Below, in pieces: positions 51,830-64,000 of a stretch of 64,000 bases of DNA (the stretch's first letter is position 1; the number at the start of each line of letters is the position of its first letter). The position numbers were made by a program, and so were the translations under genes. This stretch comes from Neoaliturus tenellus. Its lineage: Eukaryota; Arthropoda; Insecta; Hemiptera; Cicadellidae. The stretch covers positions 28,408,058-28,472,057 of the forward strand of contig CM061534.1 in assembly GCA_030545055.2 (NCBI GenBank), read 5' to 3'. Below the pieces are notes generated by a model, which was not told the DNA's origin, searched no databases, and saw only the letters and a list, made by a program, of their open reading frames with translations.

Positions 51830-51919
51830 ACGTACTGTTGATCCCAATCCTTTTAGTTTTAAGTGGTTATGTTATAAGTAAATAGAAAAAGTTTCCTTTT
51901 TTAAAAAACTCCATTTGGA

Positions 51920-51944
51920 TGACCTTGAAATTTCCCCCACTACT
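51920..51944 (+). promoter_or_regulatory. Promoter module of the 97-aa gene
   Basis: TGACCTTGAAATTTCCCCCACTACT, 78 bp before the ATG at 51998, preceded by TTTTTTAAAAAACTCCATTTGGA. Confidence 0.65.
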
Positions 51945-51997
51945 CTGTAATACCAGCATTGCTCGCTGCACCAAGCATCATTCCTCCTCCAACAACC

Positions 51998-52291
51998 ATG
52001 GCGGACACACCTGCTTGCAATGCCATGTCTTCCACCGAAGATGTACCCAATACGAATTGGAAATTGACAATCGACAACGTGCATTATTTAGAAACCATCT
52101 GCGATTGGATGAAGTCTATTCTCCTCGACAACCCGGGAATAAAGCTCAAGGTCACTTTAGATTATGATTGGTCTGAAGTTATACTGCAGCAAGACGATCA
52201 ACAATCACTGGAGTATTTGTCAAATTTACCATCGTCAACCATATATACTACAAATGAGGTGGAAAGGGAAGAAGAGGAGCATGAGGTTTAG
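51998..52291 (+). CDS. Small-protein family member (97 aa)
   Basis: WKLTIDNVHYLETICDWMKS (strand and helix), IKLKVTLDYDW (strand), acidic tail ending EEEEHEV. The ATG follows AACAACC. Function unknown. Confidence 0.75.
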   Translation: MADTPACNAMSSTEDVPNTNWKLTIDNVHYLETICDWMKSILLDNPGIKLKVTLDYDWSEVILQQDDQQSLEYLSNLPSSTIYTTNEVEREEEEHEV

Positions 52292-52322
52292 AGTTTCTTA
52301 TTTTTTTAAAACCCAATTTGGA

Positions 52323-52349
52323 TGACCTTGAGATTTCCCCCACCACTTC
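52323..52349 (+). promoter_or_regulatory. Orphan promoter module at the right end
   Basis: TGACCTTGAGATTTCCCCCACCACTT directly followed by a duplicated piece of terminal repeat and no gene. Confidence 0.55.
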
Positions 52350-52421
52350 CCATATACCTAGAGTGCGCAGGGCTGGACAGTCAGTCGCTCGGTGTCCGTC
52401 GTAGGGTGCACATCGCGGTTG
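52338..52421 (+). repeat. Partial internal copy of the TIR inner edge
   Basis: About 84 bp (CCATATACCTAGAGTGCGC to CACATCGCGGTT) match 52880-52962 with few differences. Confidence 0.85.
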
Positions 52422-52439
52422 CTACTCCAATTCCTGACA

Positions 52440-52815
52440 ATTTGGGGTAGTTCAAAGTCACCACACTTCTACAACTTCAAGGTCATCACACTTTAACTCT
52501 GGGACTGCATCAACTTGTATTATTTCTGTGTTTTGACTCAAGGTCATCTCACTTAAACTCTGGGATGGTATCAACTTGTAGTATTTCTATGTTTTGACTC
52601 AAGGTCATCACACTTTAACTCTGGGGCAATATCGACTTGTAGTACTTCAGTATTTTAGCTCAAGGTCACCACACTTTAACTCTGAGACTGCATCAACTTG
52701 TATTATTTCTGTGTTTTGACTCAAGGTCATCACACTTTAACTCTGGGACGGTATCAACTTGTAGTATTTCTATGTTTTAACTCAAGGTCATCACACTTTA
52801 GCATGTAACTTTAAG
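52440..52815. repeat. Subterminal tandem repeats, about 60 bp unit, six CAAGGTCA sites
   Basis: Units with TCAACTTGTA-TATTTC-GTTTTGACTCAAGGTCATCACACTTTAACTCTGGG repeat about six times at roughly 60-bp spacing. Two inverted units exist at 32970-33090 by the left end. Confidence 0.85.
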
Positions 52816-52892
52816 GTAGCACCGAAACGGTGCTACCCGGCTTGACATTTTCAAGTTTCCCAAGGTTATCACAATTTCACCCACCACTTCCC

Positions 52893-53430
52893 ATATACCT
52901 AGAGTGCGCGGGGCCGGACAGTCAGTCGCTCGGTGTCTGTCGTAGGGTGCACATCGCGGTTGTAGTACTGGTCTAAAGTAAGGCAGCTGGGCTAGTTCAA
53001 GGTCACCCGAGCGGTGTCACATGACGGTTTAGGCAGAGTCACGTTGCAAACTTCAAGTTTCCTCGGCACTTTTGCTGTTTCTCATCGCAAATTCGCTCCA
53101 AGTCGTCAAGGTCATGGGAACCGGACTAAAACTCGGAGCGTAGTGCGAGAAACCGCAAAAGTGCCGAAAAATTTTAGGTTTCAGCGTGACCTTGACCTTT
53201 GTGACATCGATGACGTCATTTTGGTGACGTAAGGGGTAATGACGTCATCCGCACGTCATTTCTGTGACGTCATGGGTGTGACGTCATGGATGTGACGTCA
53301 TTAGTGATGACGTCATCGATTGCGTCATCGATGACGTCATCGATGACGTCATCGGTGGGGTCATTGACCTCGATGACGTCATCGCTCAGGTGACCTTGAA
53401 GTGAGCCAGCAGCCTTACTTTTGCACTACT
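52893..53430 (-). repeat. Right terminal inverted repeat (538 bp)
   Basis: Reverse complement of 31670-32195 with scattered differences and one replaced segment around 53095-53145. Confidence 0.95.
53211..53381. promoter_or_regulatory. Array of nine CRE/ATF-type sites, right TIR
   Basis: Nine TGACGTCA palindromes mirror the left repeat; one left site has become TTGCGTCA here, and one site here (ATGACGTCATTAG) pairs with a variant on the left. Confidence 0.75.
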
Positions 53431-53436
53431 GCCAAG
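53431..53436. other. Target-site duplication GCCAAG, right copy
   Basis: Exact match to 31664-31669. Confidence 0.95.
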
Positions 53437-56400
53437 GTTACATATAAGACTTTAACCATGTTAACTTTTACTACGGAGTCCCTAAATGACAAAAACGCCA
53501 TTCATTAAAATGTTTATGTAATCATGTATATTCTTATGAATTAATAAGAACACATATAAGATATACATCTATAAAAATGTTTGTAAATTCCATGAAGCTA
53601 GTAAACCTGTTAACGAAACGTTCACTTTTTATCAAACTTGACATAAAAATGTGTGACTAGGTTAATTTTATTGTTTATGTTGATTGGGATTATCAGCAGA
53701 CTGTAGAAAAAGGGTACAATATTGACTGAAATCGGCCCAAAATCGGGCTTTTAGCTAATGTTAGACAACTTATTCTTCAAAGGTACTATTAATCAATTCG
53801 TATAAGTAACGGTACTCAATGATTTGAAATCCTGGCCTTCGTCTTCGAAATATATTAAAATATTTTGCTTTAGTAAAATAAACTAAATTAATTCACTATA
53901 GTAAAATATAGTGGAAAATTGTAGTACCGAAAATATAAGGAAGTAGAGGTAAAATAAACATTTTTTTAAAATTCTATTATATAAAAACCAATATCAACTT
54001 GGTAGGTACGGTACTTGGTCAAATTTGGCATTTAAATAATTTGTTAATTTTTTACTGGGTGTTCGTTTTTGACTGGGTTTTACAAGCAAAAATAGACTTA
54101 ACGAGCTAAAAAATATGTATTTAATATAAATAATAGTACCAGGTTAACCGAGCCTTGCTCGTTGGTTTAATTCAGTTTTGATATAATGTCATTAGAGCTA
54201 TTAAATTTCCCTCAACAACCAACTATACCTCTTCATAGTTAACAGCTGTTTCAAAAATTCTGCTTAATATTAATGTATTTCGTTACCAAAATAGTAACCC
54301 ATAAGACCAATGTTAAAAATTACGATTTTTAAACTTAAATTCTGACAAAATTCGATTTTTTCCTGGAATGGAGTCTTTTTCTAAACTTATTTTTGGACCA
54401 ATACACTTTCCATTGCAAAGTTTAAGCAAAATCTGACCGCTAGATTTCGAGATCTTGGAACACACATCCCTTCAGACATTCCTCGTATTATAGTATAGGA
54501 TATAGTTTAGATTAAGAATAAAGAACCAAGATGAAAAATGTATAACCAAGATTTAAAGTATATAGAATTTTAATGAGAATATCTTCGTAGATATACGGTG
54601 TAAGGACGGCTGTTTCTTGATATTTTCACTTTAATTTGGACAGTAGTAGGCCTAACAGCCTCAAAATATTTTTGTTTCTAATATATGTGATACAACTTTG
54701 GATTAACTTAAATAGCGATTTGGATTTTTACCATGGATGATCATATAAAGAACAATGCTATCGTTAATTTTGTAGAATTATTTAGTTTTGAATTGAAACC
54801 CAGATTTGTAATCGGTTTTATGGCAATTACTGGAATTGTAATTCCGAGATTACCCTTGAGGCTAAGAATCAAATAAAACGGTAAATAAACATTACCTCTT
54901 ATTCCACAGTCAGTTACCTGTTGTTTTACTTCGTCCAAACCCCACATAAACATTCCATTTACGAGTCGCTTAATGTGATACACTTAATTCCACTTTAATT
55001 ATTTAATCAATAGTTTTATAGCATTGTTAGTATATTTTAAGGTAATTTTCACTATTTTTTCAAATTTTTATAAAAAACACTGATCTTAAAACGTTTATTT
55101 GTTGATAAAATTAAAGAAAACTGATATTTTTTACACTTAACGGCTTAAATGCGAGTTAATCACATAATAAAAACAAAAATAAAAAATGAGGGCATAGATT
55201 AGGCCCAATCTAAATCTCAGAGACTGCCACTTACTTTTACATTTTTATCTACAGCAAGCGTGTGAAATAATAGTCGATAGGTCATAATGATGACTTTTAA
55301 ATAATTAATATTAACATTTTTAACTCATTGTGTTTCACAGAGGGATAGTTAAACTTGAAATACTTGACAGATAACCTAACCTTTCCATTCTGTTTATTCT
55401 AAAACCTAAATTTAAATTTTAAGAGTAACGTATGGCAATTGTGAATAAAATATACACTACAAGTTTGCCATAGGAAAAGTGCAATTGAAATTGTTAAACC
55501 CTGTGACAAGTTAGAAATGAAATATGTCAAATTATCTAACTCCATTGCTCTACCATACATAATAATTGAAAATTAACTGACCCCTTTTACTCTCACTAAA
55601 CACTTTTCATCCCCACGGCTAAGTACAATTAGCTGTGTTTCTTTTATGACATAACGAGTTATACGGACGATGTTGTTTTGTTGTCAACAACCCCAGACTT
55701 GTTTATCCTCGTTACCGGACCACATGTTGTTGTTGTTGTCGCTGTTGTTGTTGTGTGATAACCTCTCATGTGTGGCGAGCTGGGACTCTCACATTGAACT
55801 GACTTAATGAGTGATGTAGATTTCCTTACTTGTTCATCACTGGTTTATTCAACCGTTAAAACATAAATATCAGTTAATATAAAAAGTTATATAATGAATT
55901 TTAACATAAAAAAATAAGTTTCAATATTTTAAAGTCCACATTAAAGATTTTCAACTGAATTCATTTTGTATCGTTGCTAACAAAACAGAGTAACTTCAAG
56001 GACGTATAAGGACCATTTCCAAGGAATACGATACACTTTATTATACACCAACATTTCCTAGACCCTTTTTACGGCCTACAGGGCCGGACCCAACCCACTA
56101 AATATTTGCTGCTCCCAGATATAAATACAGTTGCCAGAGGACCAGCGGGCACCGCTCCAATGTATTATTTATCTAAGTAGGGAGTGTGGGTGGGGGGAGG
56201 GGTGGGGCACAGTCATGCGCCCCCCACTTTAGGTGGGTGAGAGGAGGGGGGTCAGGACCGACAAGAGACGCTCAGTTATGCGGGAGTCTCCGCGTGTGAC
56301 GTCATCATTCTGGGAATCCGGTCAGAATAATCGTGTGTTTCCTGTACAAGTGTTATTAAAACATGTGGTTACATAGAAGTGTGGATAATTTACCATAAAA

Positions 56401-59400
56401 GGTAATTTTTTTATAATCGATTTTGTTGAGTTTGCTGTTTTAGTGATAGTTTAGTTACACATTTGGCATATATATTTGCCTCTTATTAATTTTAAAATAA
56501 ACAATTTCCAATAATGAACTGGTAAGTTTATCTGAATGGTAGAAATTAATAATTAAGATTGTTTATACATTAATTATTCTTAAGTACATAAAAAAGTCTT
56601 TTCACTGAAAACAAATATATTTAGTTCAAATTTTTATCCCTCTAAAAAATTATAGGATTCATGGCATAAATACTAAACAATAATTAAGTTTTTTTATTAG
56701 ATTTAGATATGGAGCTGGGCCCAGGCTTAAAAATTTACAATATTTTGTTTAGCCCAGTAAAATGTGACTTCTTATATATATTAGTATTATTTTTAATTTT
56801 TATTCTAAACACTAAGGATTGAAAGCAATTAATATAAAATTAGGGGGATATTTTTAATATGTTGTATATGTTTAAAATACTGAGCTTACGCTCGTCACTC
56901 TCCGTTCTTAGACAAAGCTCGTTCGCTCCACTCGCTTGCCCTTTTTTTAACGAGCTCGTTCACTTCGCTCACTCACCAGGCGACTTAACTTCATGCACTT
57001 TTTTAATGTACCTATTTGTTGAACCATGATTTAAATATATATCAAATATGTTTATATCTACAATTATCAGCAGATCTTTTTGTTCAATGTAGTAGCTACA
57101 AAAATGTCCATAATGATAACATGGGAACTTTGAAAGGGCTCTAAAACGAAAACGAAACTTTTCGCAGCCAGGGGACCAACTCCAACCGATTTCTGGTGGC
57201 TAAAACCCCCATATTCAACCAAAATATGAAAAAAATCCTTGGAGAGAAAGAAATTGCCTATGAAAACAGTAATTTTTAGAGTATAATAAATAAATACTAT
57301 CTTACATAAATAAAATTAGCTTAACAACACCACCAATACACATAAAAAAAATAAATTTACTACTTGTGGTATACTTGATTAGAGTAATTTTAAAATTGCA
57401 CTGATAAGATAGGATGTAACGATATAAGAGGATTATAATCGAGCTTCCTTGGATTGAAAATAGTAGTTGGAGCAACGTCTCGGCTGGGGATCAGACTTCC
57501 TCTGAGGTACAATAACCTGGTATTGAATATTCGGTTAAATCTTTTCGTTTCCTCTCCGCCGAACGTAACAGAAAATTATATTACTATTAGTAGGATATTA
57601 TTAAATGTCATATCATAGAAGTATGACTTTATATGGAAATTGCAGTTCTCTAAAAGGCCCGTCAATTACATGAGTGGATGAAAATATGGCCAATTTTGTT
57701 GAACTTACAGTCATATGAACCGTAGTTTCGATTTGCACATGTAATAAAATATTTCACATCTGAAAACCAAGTAAATTAAACAGATCGTATCCTATTTTCA
57801 TATGAAAAACCTAAAACTTTGTTTTCATATATTTTATGTTTTAATAAAATCCATGAGTTTTGTATTTTATTTTTAATTAAAAAAATGCTGTGCTTTTATG
57901 AAGCGCGTGTATACATAAAATTTGATAAAGAATAAATTTAATAAAATTTATATTCCATCATATTGATACTTACAAATATACCATTTAGTCCATGGATAAA
58001 AGTAGCCAAAGTAGTCTTTGTAGTTTAACCAATAATTGTTTATACATATTATGGCAAATAAAATTATTAAAATGAGATTCATTAAACTTTTTATTCATTA
58101 TACTATTATTTCATTAGTATCAACAACTTAAAATGATTTGGTCGGAAACATTATTGAAAAAGTAAAATCAATTATAAAATATAAAATAACTTAAATATTG
58201 AAAACAAAAAAGTGCAGATATTTTTTTACAATATTCTAATAAAATAAAACTACTTTACGTTCATGAGGATTACAAAAAGTGAATTATGTAATTGGGTGCT
58301 TTAGGATCGAACGATTAACTAATACTTCAAAAAGGATATATATACTTTTGAAACAATTACTAACAATGTATTCTACAATATAAGTGTTGGCAATATTTAT
58401 GGGAAGTTACAATTACTAGTTTTGTTCGAAATCTTGAAATTTCGTACTATTAATTTATTTAGTTTTATTACCATAAATAAGTTTATTTAGGTTTATTTAA
58501 TCGTTTTTTAAGTTGATTTTTTTCATTTATTTCTTTGTAACAAAATAACTTGCTAGTAAGTCTATTATTATAAATAAAAACTGTATTACTGAACTAGAGA
58601 TTTTATACAAAAGTATTGAAAAATAACCATTTTCGTAACAATACTTGCCTCTTTGTTGTGAATATATGGGCTAGATTTATCATTAAGATTTAAATTTAAA
58701 ACATTAAAATTCATGAAAATTCAATTTTAAGGAATTTCTTCAAATCAAATTTTAAACCCGTTTAAACTTAGATAAAATTTACAGTCGACCCGCTCTTAAT
58801 CAAATTATTTTATTATGTATAATATGAAAAGGATAAAATTGTTAACAGTGTATGTCGTCGTATCTACTTGTAATATAATATTTGCATGCCCAGTATTTGT
58901 TTCATAAGAGATTGAAGTGCTACTTATAACTGAACAGTTTTATTAAATACATTCAAACTGTGGGAATTGGTGCGTTTTCAAATGTTAAATAGAGTAAAAG
59001 CGTTTTTTACACAACATTCGTTTTTAACACAAAGGCCCGGGGGAGAGGCTCAATTCACTATGACCACAGAGCGTTTCCATCACAACTACAAAAGTGGAAC
59101 CCGGTTAAAACCTCGCTTTGTTTGTTTACAAAGAACTTTTTATTTCGAAATAAGCTGAGATGATTTGTAAACAATTTTAGAGTGAAGTATTAGCTTAAAC
59201 AAGATTTCTGTTACACGCTCTTTCACATAATTTAAAAGTATTATCTATATTTGTAGTAGTTATTTCGTATATATTGTGAAAAATATGGTGATCAATTAAT
59301 TCAAACTTATCGATATTTTTTATCGCAACTAAACAATATCTTATAAGATTTTATAAATCTTACTATTTTGGGGAAAGAAATTAAACCCTATTTCACTTCA

Positions 59401-59990
59401 TTACTTACTTGCAGAGTTTTGAATACATTTTTGAAACTTTGTTACGTTCATTTGATATTTTACTGTTGCATTTATATAAAAATCAATAAATAAGTGAATA
59501 ATGAATTATAAATTAAAAACGGTCTTTTTAGTGCTATTTAAATATTTAATCACTATAAAAACTAAAAACAGTACAACGCTAATCCAACTTAAATGTTGGT
59601 GAGAGAGTTTTATGATATATTTCTTGATAACTTGGCGATATATATATATTTTTTTTTTCAAATTACTGCCTCAAAAACAAATTTTATAATAATGCTATCC
59701 AATACATAATCCTACATGTAACAGAAGTTTACTTTATAAACATTCAATTTATATATGTTTAGTTATATTGTTCATGATATTTGTAATAGTATAAATATGT
59801 TTACATAATATCCTAAAGGGATTTTATGTTTATTTCATGGATTTTTGTGGATTTTATGTTTTCAATACGTCCTACAAAAACATTAGTAAAATACTATTTG
59901 ATTAGGTATTATGACGTTGTGAGTGAATGATGAAAGAATAATAATATATACAGTAAATTGAGTGAGCTGGATAAGCGTCACAAAGGACCG
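53437..59990. other. AT-rich host DNA, no supported gene
   Basis: A GC-richer island near 56090-56410 (G-rich tracts, TGACGTCA, then AAAAGGTAATTTTT resembling a splice donor) may be a host promoter and first exon. A (TTG)n tract is at about 55724-55753. A frame at 54741-54983 has no recognised features. Confidence 0.5.
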
Positions 59991-59994
59991 AGAA

Positions 59995-62040
59995 ATGGTT
60001 GAAGTGAGAGTATCATAGAGCAGAGCTTCTGAGTTTAATGTTACGTAGTTCACTCACTCAAAGTTGGCCCAAATTGGGTGTTCAAGGACGAAGTGAGAGC
60101 ATTATAGAGTGAAGTAGCCGAGGTTCATTTTATATGGTTCACTCACTCAAAGTTGGCCCAACTTGGCTGTTCAAGGACGAAGTGAGGGCATCATAGAGCG
60201 GAGTGGCCGACGTTCATGTTATATGGTTCACTCACTCAAAGTTGGCCCAACTTGGCTGTTCAAGGACGAAGTGAGGGCATCATAGAGCGGAGTGGCCGAC
60301 GTTCATGTTATATGGTTCACTCACTCAAAGTTGGCCCAACTTGGCTGTTCAAGGACGAAGTGAGGGCATCATAGAGCGGAGTGGCCGACGTTCATGTTAT
60401 ATGGTTCACTCACTCAAAGTTGGCCCAACTTGGCTGTTCAAGGACGAAGTGAGAGCATCATAGAGCGGAGTGGCCGACGTTCATGTTATATGGTTCACTC
60501 ACTCAAAGTTGGCCCAACTTGGCTGTTCAAGGACGAAGTGAGAGCATCATAGAACGGAGTGGCCGACGTTCATGTTATATGGTTCACTCACTCAAAGTTG
60601 GCCCAACTTGGCTGTTCAAGGACGAAGTGAGAGCATCATAGAACGGAGTGGCCGACGTTCATGTTATATGGTTCACTCACTCAAAGTTGGCCCAACTTGG
60701 CTGTTCAAGGACGAAGTGAGAGCATCATAGAACGGAGTGGCCGACGTTCATGTTATATGGTTCACTCACTCAAAGTTGGCCCAACTTGGCTGTTCAAGGA
60801 CGAAGTGAGAGCATCATAGAACGGAGTGGCCGACGTTCATGTTATATGGTTCACTCACTCAAAGTTGGCCCAACTTGGCTGTTCAAGGACGAAGTGAGAG
60901 CATCATAGAGCGGAGTGGCCGACGTTCATGTTATATGGTTCACTCACTCAAAGTTGGCCCAACTTGGCTGTTCAAGGACGAAGTGAGAGCATCATAGAGC
61001 GGAGTGGCCGACGTTCATGTTATATGGTTCACTCACTCAAAGTTGGCCCAACTTGGCTGTTCAAGGATGAAGTGAGAGCGTCATAGAGTGGAGTAGGTGA
61101 GGTTCATGTTATATTGTTCACTCACTCAAAGTTGCCCTAACTTGGCTGTTCAAGGATGAAGTGAGAGCATCATAGAGTGGAGTAGGTGAGGTTCATGTTA
61201 TATATACTCAGTCAAAGTTGGCCTAACTTGGCTGTTCAAGGATGAATTCAGAGCATCATGGAGCGGAGTAGCTAAGGTTCATGTCATATGGTTCACTCAC
61301 TCAAAGTTGGCCCAACTTGGCTGTTCAAGGACGAAGTGAGAGCATCATAGAGCGGAGTGGCCGACGTTCATGTTATATGGTTCACTCACTCAAAGTTGGC
61401 CCAACTTGGCTGTTCAAGGATGAAGTGAGAGCATCATAGAGTGGAGTAGGTGAGGTTCATGTTATATTGTTCACTCACTCAAAGTTGCCCTAACTTGGCT
61501 GTTCAAGGATGAAGTGAGAGCATCATAGAGTGGAGTAGGTGAGGTTCATGTTATATATACTCAGTCAAAGTTGGCCTAACTTGGCTGTTCAAGGATGAAT
61601 TCAGAGCATCATGGAGCGGAGTAGCTAAGGTTCATGTCATATGGTTCACTCACTCAAAGTTGGCCCAACTTGGCTGTTCAAGGATGAAGTGAGAGCATCA
61701 TGGAGCGGAGTAGCTAAGGTTCATGTCATATGGTTCACTCACTTAAAGTTGGCCCAACTTGGCTGTTCAAGGCTGATGAATTGAGATCATCATAGAGCGG
61801 AGTGGCCGATCTTCATGTTATATGGTTCACTCACTCAAAGCTGCCCCAACTTGGCTGTTCAAGGATGAAGTGAGAGCATCATAGAGCGGAGTGGCCGATG
61901 TTCATGTTATGTGGTTCACTCACTCAAAGTTGCCCCAACTTGGCAGTTCCAGGATGAAGTGAGAGCATCATAGAGCGGAGTGGCCGATGTTCATGTTATA
62001 TGGTTCACTCACTCAAAGTTGGCCCAACTTGGCTGTTCAG
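59995..62040. repeat. 89-bp tandem array, about 22 copies
   Basis: Unit GTTCACTCACTCAAAGTTGG and onward recurs every 89 bp (60226, 60315 and so on), with the near-palindrome AAGTTGGCCCAACTT. Units at about 60130-61030 are nearly identical; edge units are diverged, some about 8 bp shorter. A block of three variant units (about 61060-61290) is repeated at 61420-61650. Confidence 0.95.
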
Positions 62041-64000
62041 TCCCAAACTTACTCTCAAACATACTGCTTTCTCCCCGGATTATTGTCTGAAGAGTTAAAA
62101 GCTAGAAATGGGTCCAAATGGGTCAAAAGAGGGTTTTAAGCATTTTTGGACCTTAATTTTTAAAATTAATGAACTTTTACTAAAACCGTTTTAAAGAGCT
62201 TAAAAAAAACAAATAATTTTGTATTTTGAATTTTTAACTTATTGTAACAGATTCCAGAGAAAAGTTCAATATAAGTTATCACGTTAATCTTAAAATAAAA
62301 ACACTAAAACCCTGAACCTCACTTATTTATTGACATAACTTGCTAAAATTTTGTTTGTATTTTTAACTAGGTAGTACATAATTGATTTTGCTTACACCAC
62401 AAATATGGCAGCACACCTACACACTCACACCCATTGCTTTTATGGAAAAAAATTACAAATTGACGAATATTGATCCAATTTGATATTTTCCTTACCTAAC
62501 CATTACATGTCCTAGCAAATAACATTTTCTAACAGCATACCATGGCAGCAAACCTAGACATCCTCATTCCCATGGTGTTAAAGGGGAATATACAAAATCT
62601 CAAATTTCTTGTAAAATCGCTGAGTACGCAGGTCTGCTGTGACGGGGTTATCATTCGCGTTAAATTTCTATATTCAGTTGTTGTACCCCATAAATACAGT
62701 AAAACCAATAACAAAATATAGAAACTCCACTAAAGGGACAAGTAGTAAAGCCTTCATATTAATTTCAATGTGGTGAAGTAAAACGTTTATAGCTGTTTTT
62801 GGTTAGCACTAAAATTCAATAAAAATTCATTTCTGAATTCAAACAAAAATAACTAAATCATAAACAACAAATGGTATTTTATGACAAATGACCAAAAGTT
62901 TGATTAATGCAATTTTTACAAGAACATAATTATAAATTAAACACTGGACAGTAATAAAATAAAATTACATTAATTGTCATTTCAATATTGAGAAACCACA
63001 CTACCTTATGTTTAAATAATTTACCTTAAACTATAGGTATTTATTACAAAACAATCGTTTTATATAATTTACCTTTAAACTACATTTAACCTTTAAAATA
63101 TAGTTTGCCTTGACTATTAGATTTGAACTTAGTGCTACAAAACCGATTTGAGTAATTAACTATAATATACATAGAAGTAAATATGATTTTTATAACTGTA
63201 ATGGCAAGAAGGGGAATTTCTTATTTTATAGTGACTCAATAGAGCCAAATGCAGTTTATTAAGACACCTCGTGTGCTTAAAGGTTTGTTACATTCCTTTC
63301 ATGTAGACCTAATCTAGCGGAAAATATGAGAGAGAAGAAAGGAGCCAATACAGTGAGGGGGGAAGGATCCCAGATAATGACCTGAATCATGTGAACTTTA
63401 CCTTACCTTAGAATATACAACACATGTATTTCGTTAAAGTCATAAAATATTGTTAGAGTGTGAACCCATTCAAGATAAGGAAATATTGCACGAAAAATAA
63501 CGTGATCTAGGTTTTTTTTTAATTGGTTATACTTACCATCTCTAACTTGTTTAATTAAAATTAAACCCTACTAGAATATGTACATTTCATAAAAAAACCG
63601 CCAGTTTTACAGTTGACTCTGAAGTTTAGATAATCCTGTACGTTACTCTTGTGGAGGAAAGAAACTAATGTCTCGGATTAAGAAGGACTAATGACCCCAT
63701 CTCGGCCTCGGGTCACCGCCATCATTAGTGGAACTTCTTTAACCCAGAGCCTTGGATCATCATCTGAGCATTTGAAAATTCTAGAAACGCGGTGTTATTA
63801 ATTGTAATTGTAAACTGTTGTCCTCATTATGATTTACATATAATGTTAATTGACACTTAATATATTAAATTGTTATCTTGCAAATCAAGGTCTCTAAGAG
63901 TCATATTATACTGTCATACTATACTCGTCATAGTATACTGTTTGGAAAACGGTTTATGAATTGTTTTTAAACAGTTTTAAATTTAGAACCAGTGTTTAGT
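62041..64000. other. AT-rich host DNA with one interspersed repeat copy
   Basis: 62330-62720 resembles 29630-29720 plus 30421-30620. Otherwise nothing supported. Confidence 0.5.

Larger units (their letters stand above)
31670..53430 (+). mobile_element. Complete Maverick/Polinton (adintovirus-like) element, 21,761 bp
   Basis: The boundaries are set by terminal inverted repeats starting AGTAGTGCAAAAGTAAGG and by a 6-bp duplication on both sides. It encodes the defining set: protein-primed DNA polymerase B, integrase with chromodomain, packaging ATPase, adenain-like protease, penton-like and hexon-like capsid proteins. It also has a phospholipase A2 protein, fibre-like repeats and small accessory genes. 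The exact duplication argues for a fairly recent insertion, but polymerase, ATPase and fibre genes are broken. Confidence 0.97.

Overview
The window looks like AT-rich insect genomic DNA: repeat-rich, no recognisable intact host gene, decayed non-LTR retrotransposons, several satellite arrays. The species cannot be fixed from the sequence; sap-feeding Hemiptera are a guess only. Its dominant content is two related Maverick/Polinton (adintovirus-like) elements, i.e. large self-synthesising virus-like DNA transposons with a protein-primed DNA polymerase B, a retroviral-type integrase and an adenovirus-like capsid module.

Layout. 1-8080: a 112-113 bp satellite (about 72 monomers) with higher-order periodicity. 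8081-10487: one end of a Polinton, genes on the minus strand. 10488-10587: a 100-N assembly gap. 10588-18186: the right half of a Polinton, genes on the plus strand, ending in a (TA)n tract. The last 2.4 kb of this piece is an inverted, diverged copy of 8081-10487, and the flanks of the two ends do not form a target-site duplication, so the pieces probably come from different insertions joined across the gap. 18187-31663: host DNA with non-LTR retrotransposon remains, a 65-bp minisatellite (17 copies) and a long hairpin. 31664-53436: a complete 21,761-bp Polinton with 526/538-bp terminal inverted repeats and an exact 6-bp duplication (GCCAAG). 53437-64000: host DNA with an 89-bp tandem array near 60-62 kb.

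The complete element reads left to right: small divergent genes, a long non-coding zone with C-tracts, direct repeats and a microRNA-like hairpin, a small gene, DNA polymerase B (three frame breaks), integrase (intact), packaging ATPase (broken), a conserved unknown, two tandem fibre-like genes (both broken), a parvovirus-like phospholipase A2 protein, adenain-like protease, penton-like minor capsid protein, a small ORF overlapping the hexon-like major capsid gene, three conserved unknowns and three members of a small-protein family. Capsid genes are open; replication and packaging genes are broken, so the copy is structurally complete but probably not autonomous, unless some breaks are assembly errors.

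Most unusual signals: (1) short intergenic modules carrying TGACCTTGA (reverse complement TCAAGGTCA, the known FTZ-F1/ERR nuclear-receptor site) followed by CCCCCACCAC lie 78-160 bp upstream of many Polinton start codons; (2) nine TGACGTCA (CRE/ATF) sites sit in each terminal repeat; (3) perfect hairpins flanked by A and T runs separate genes, with arm changes between elements that preserve pairing; (4) a 63-nt pre-miRNA-like hairpin lies upstream of the polymerase gene; (5) an expanded family of small strand-helix-strand proteins occupies the ends of both elements and is open while core genes of the first element are decayed.
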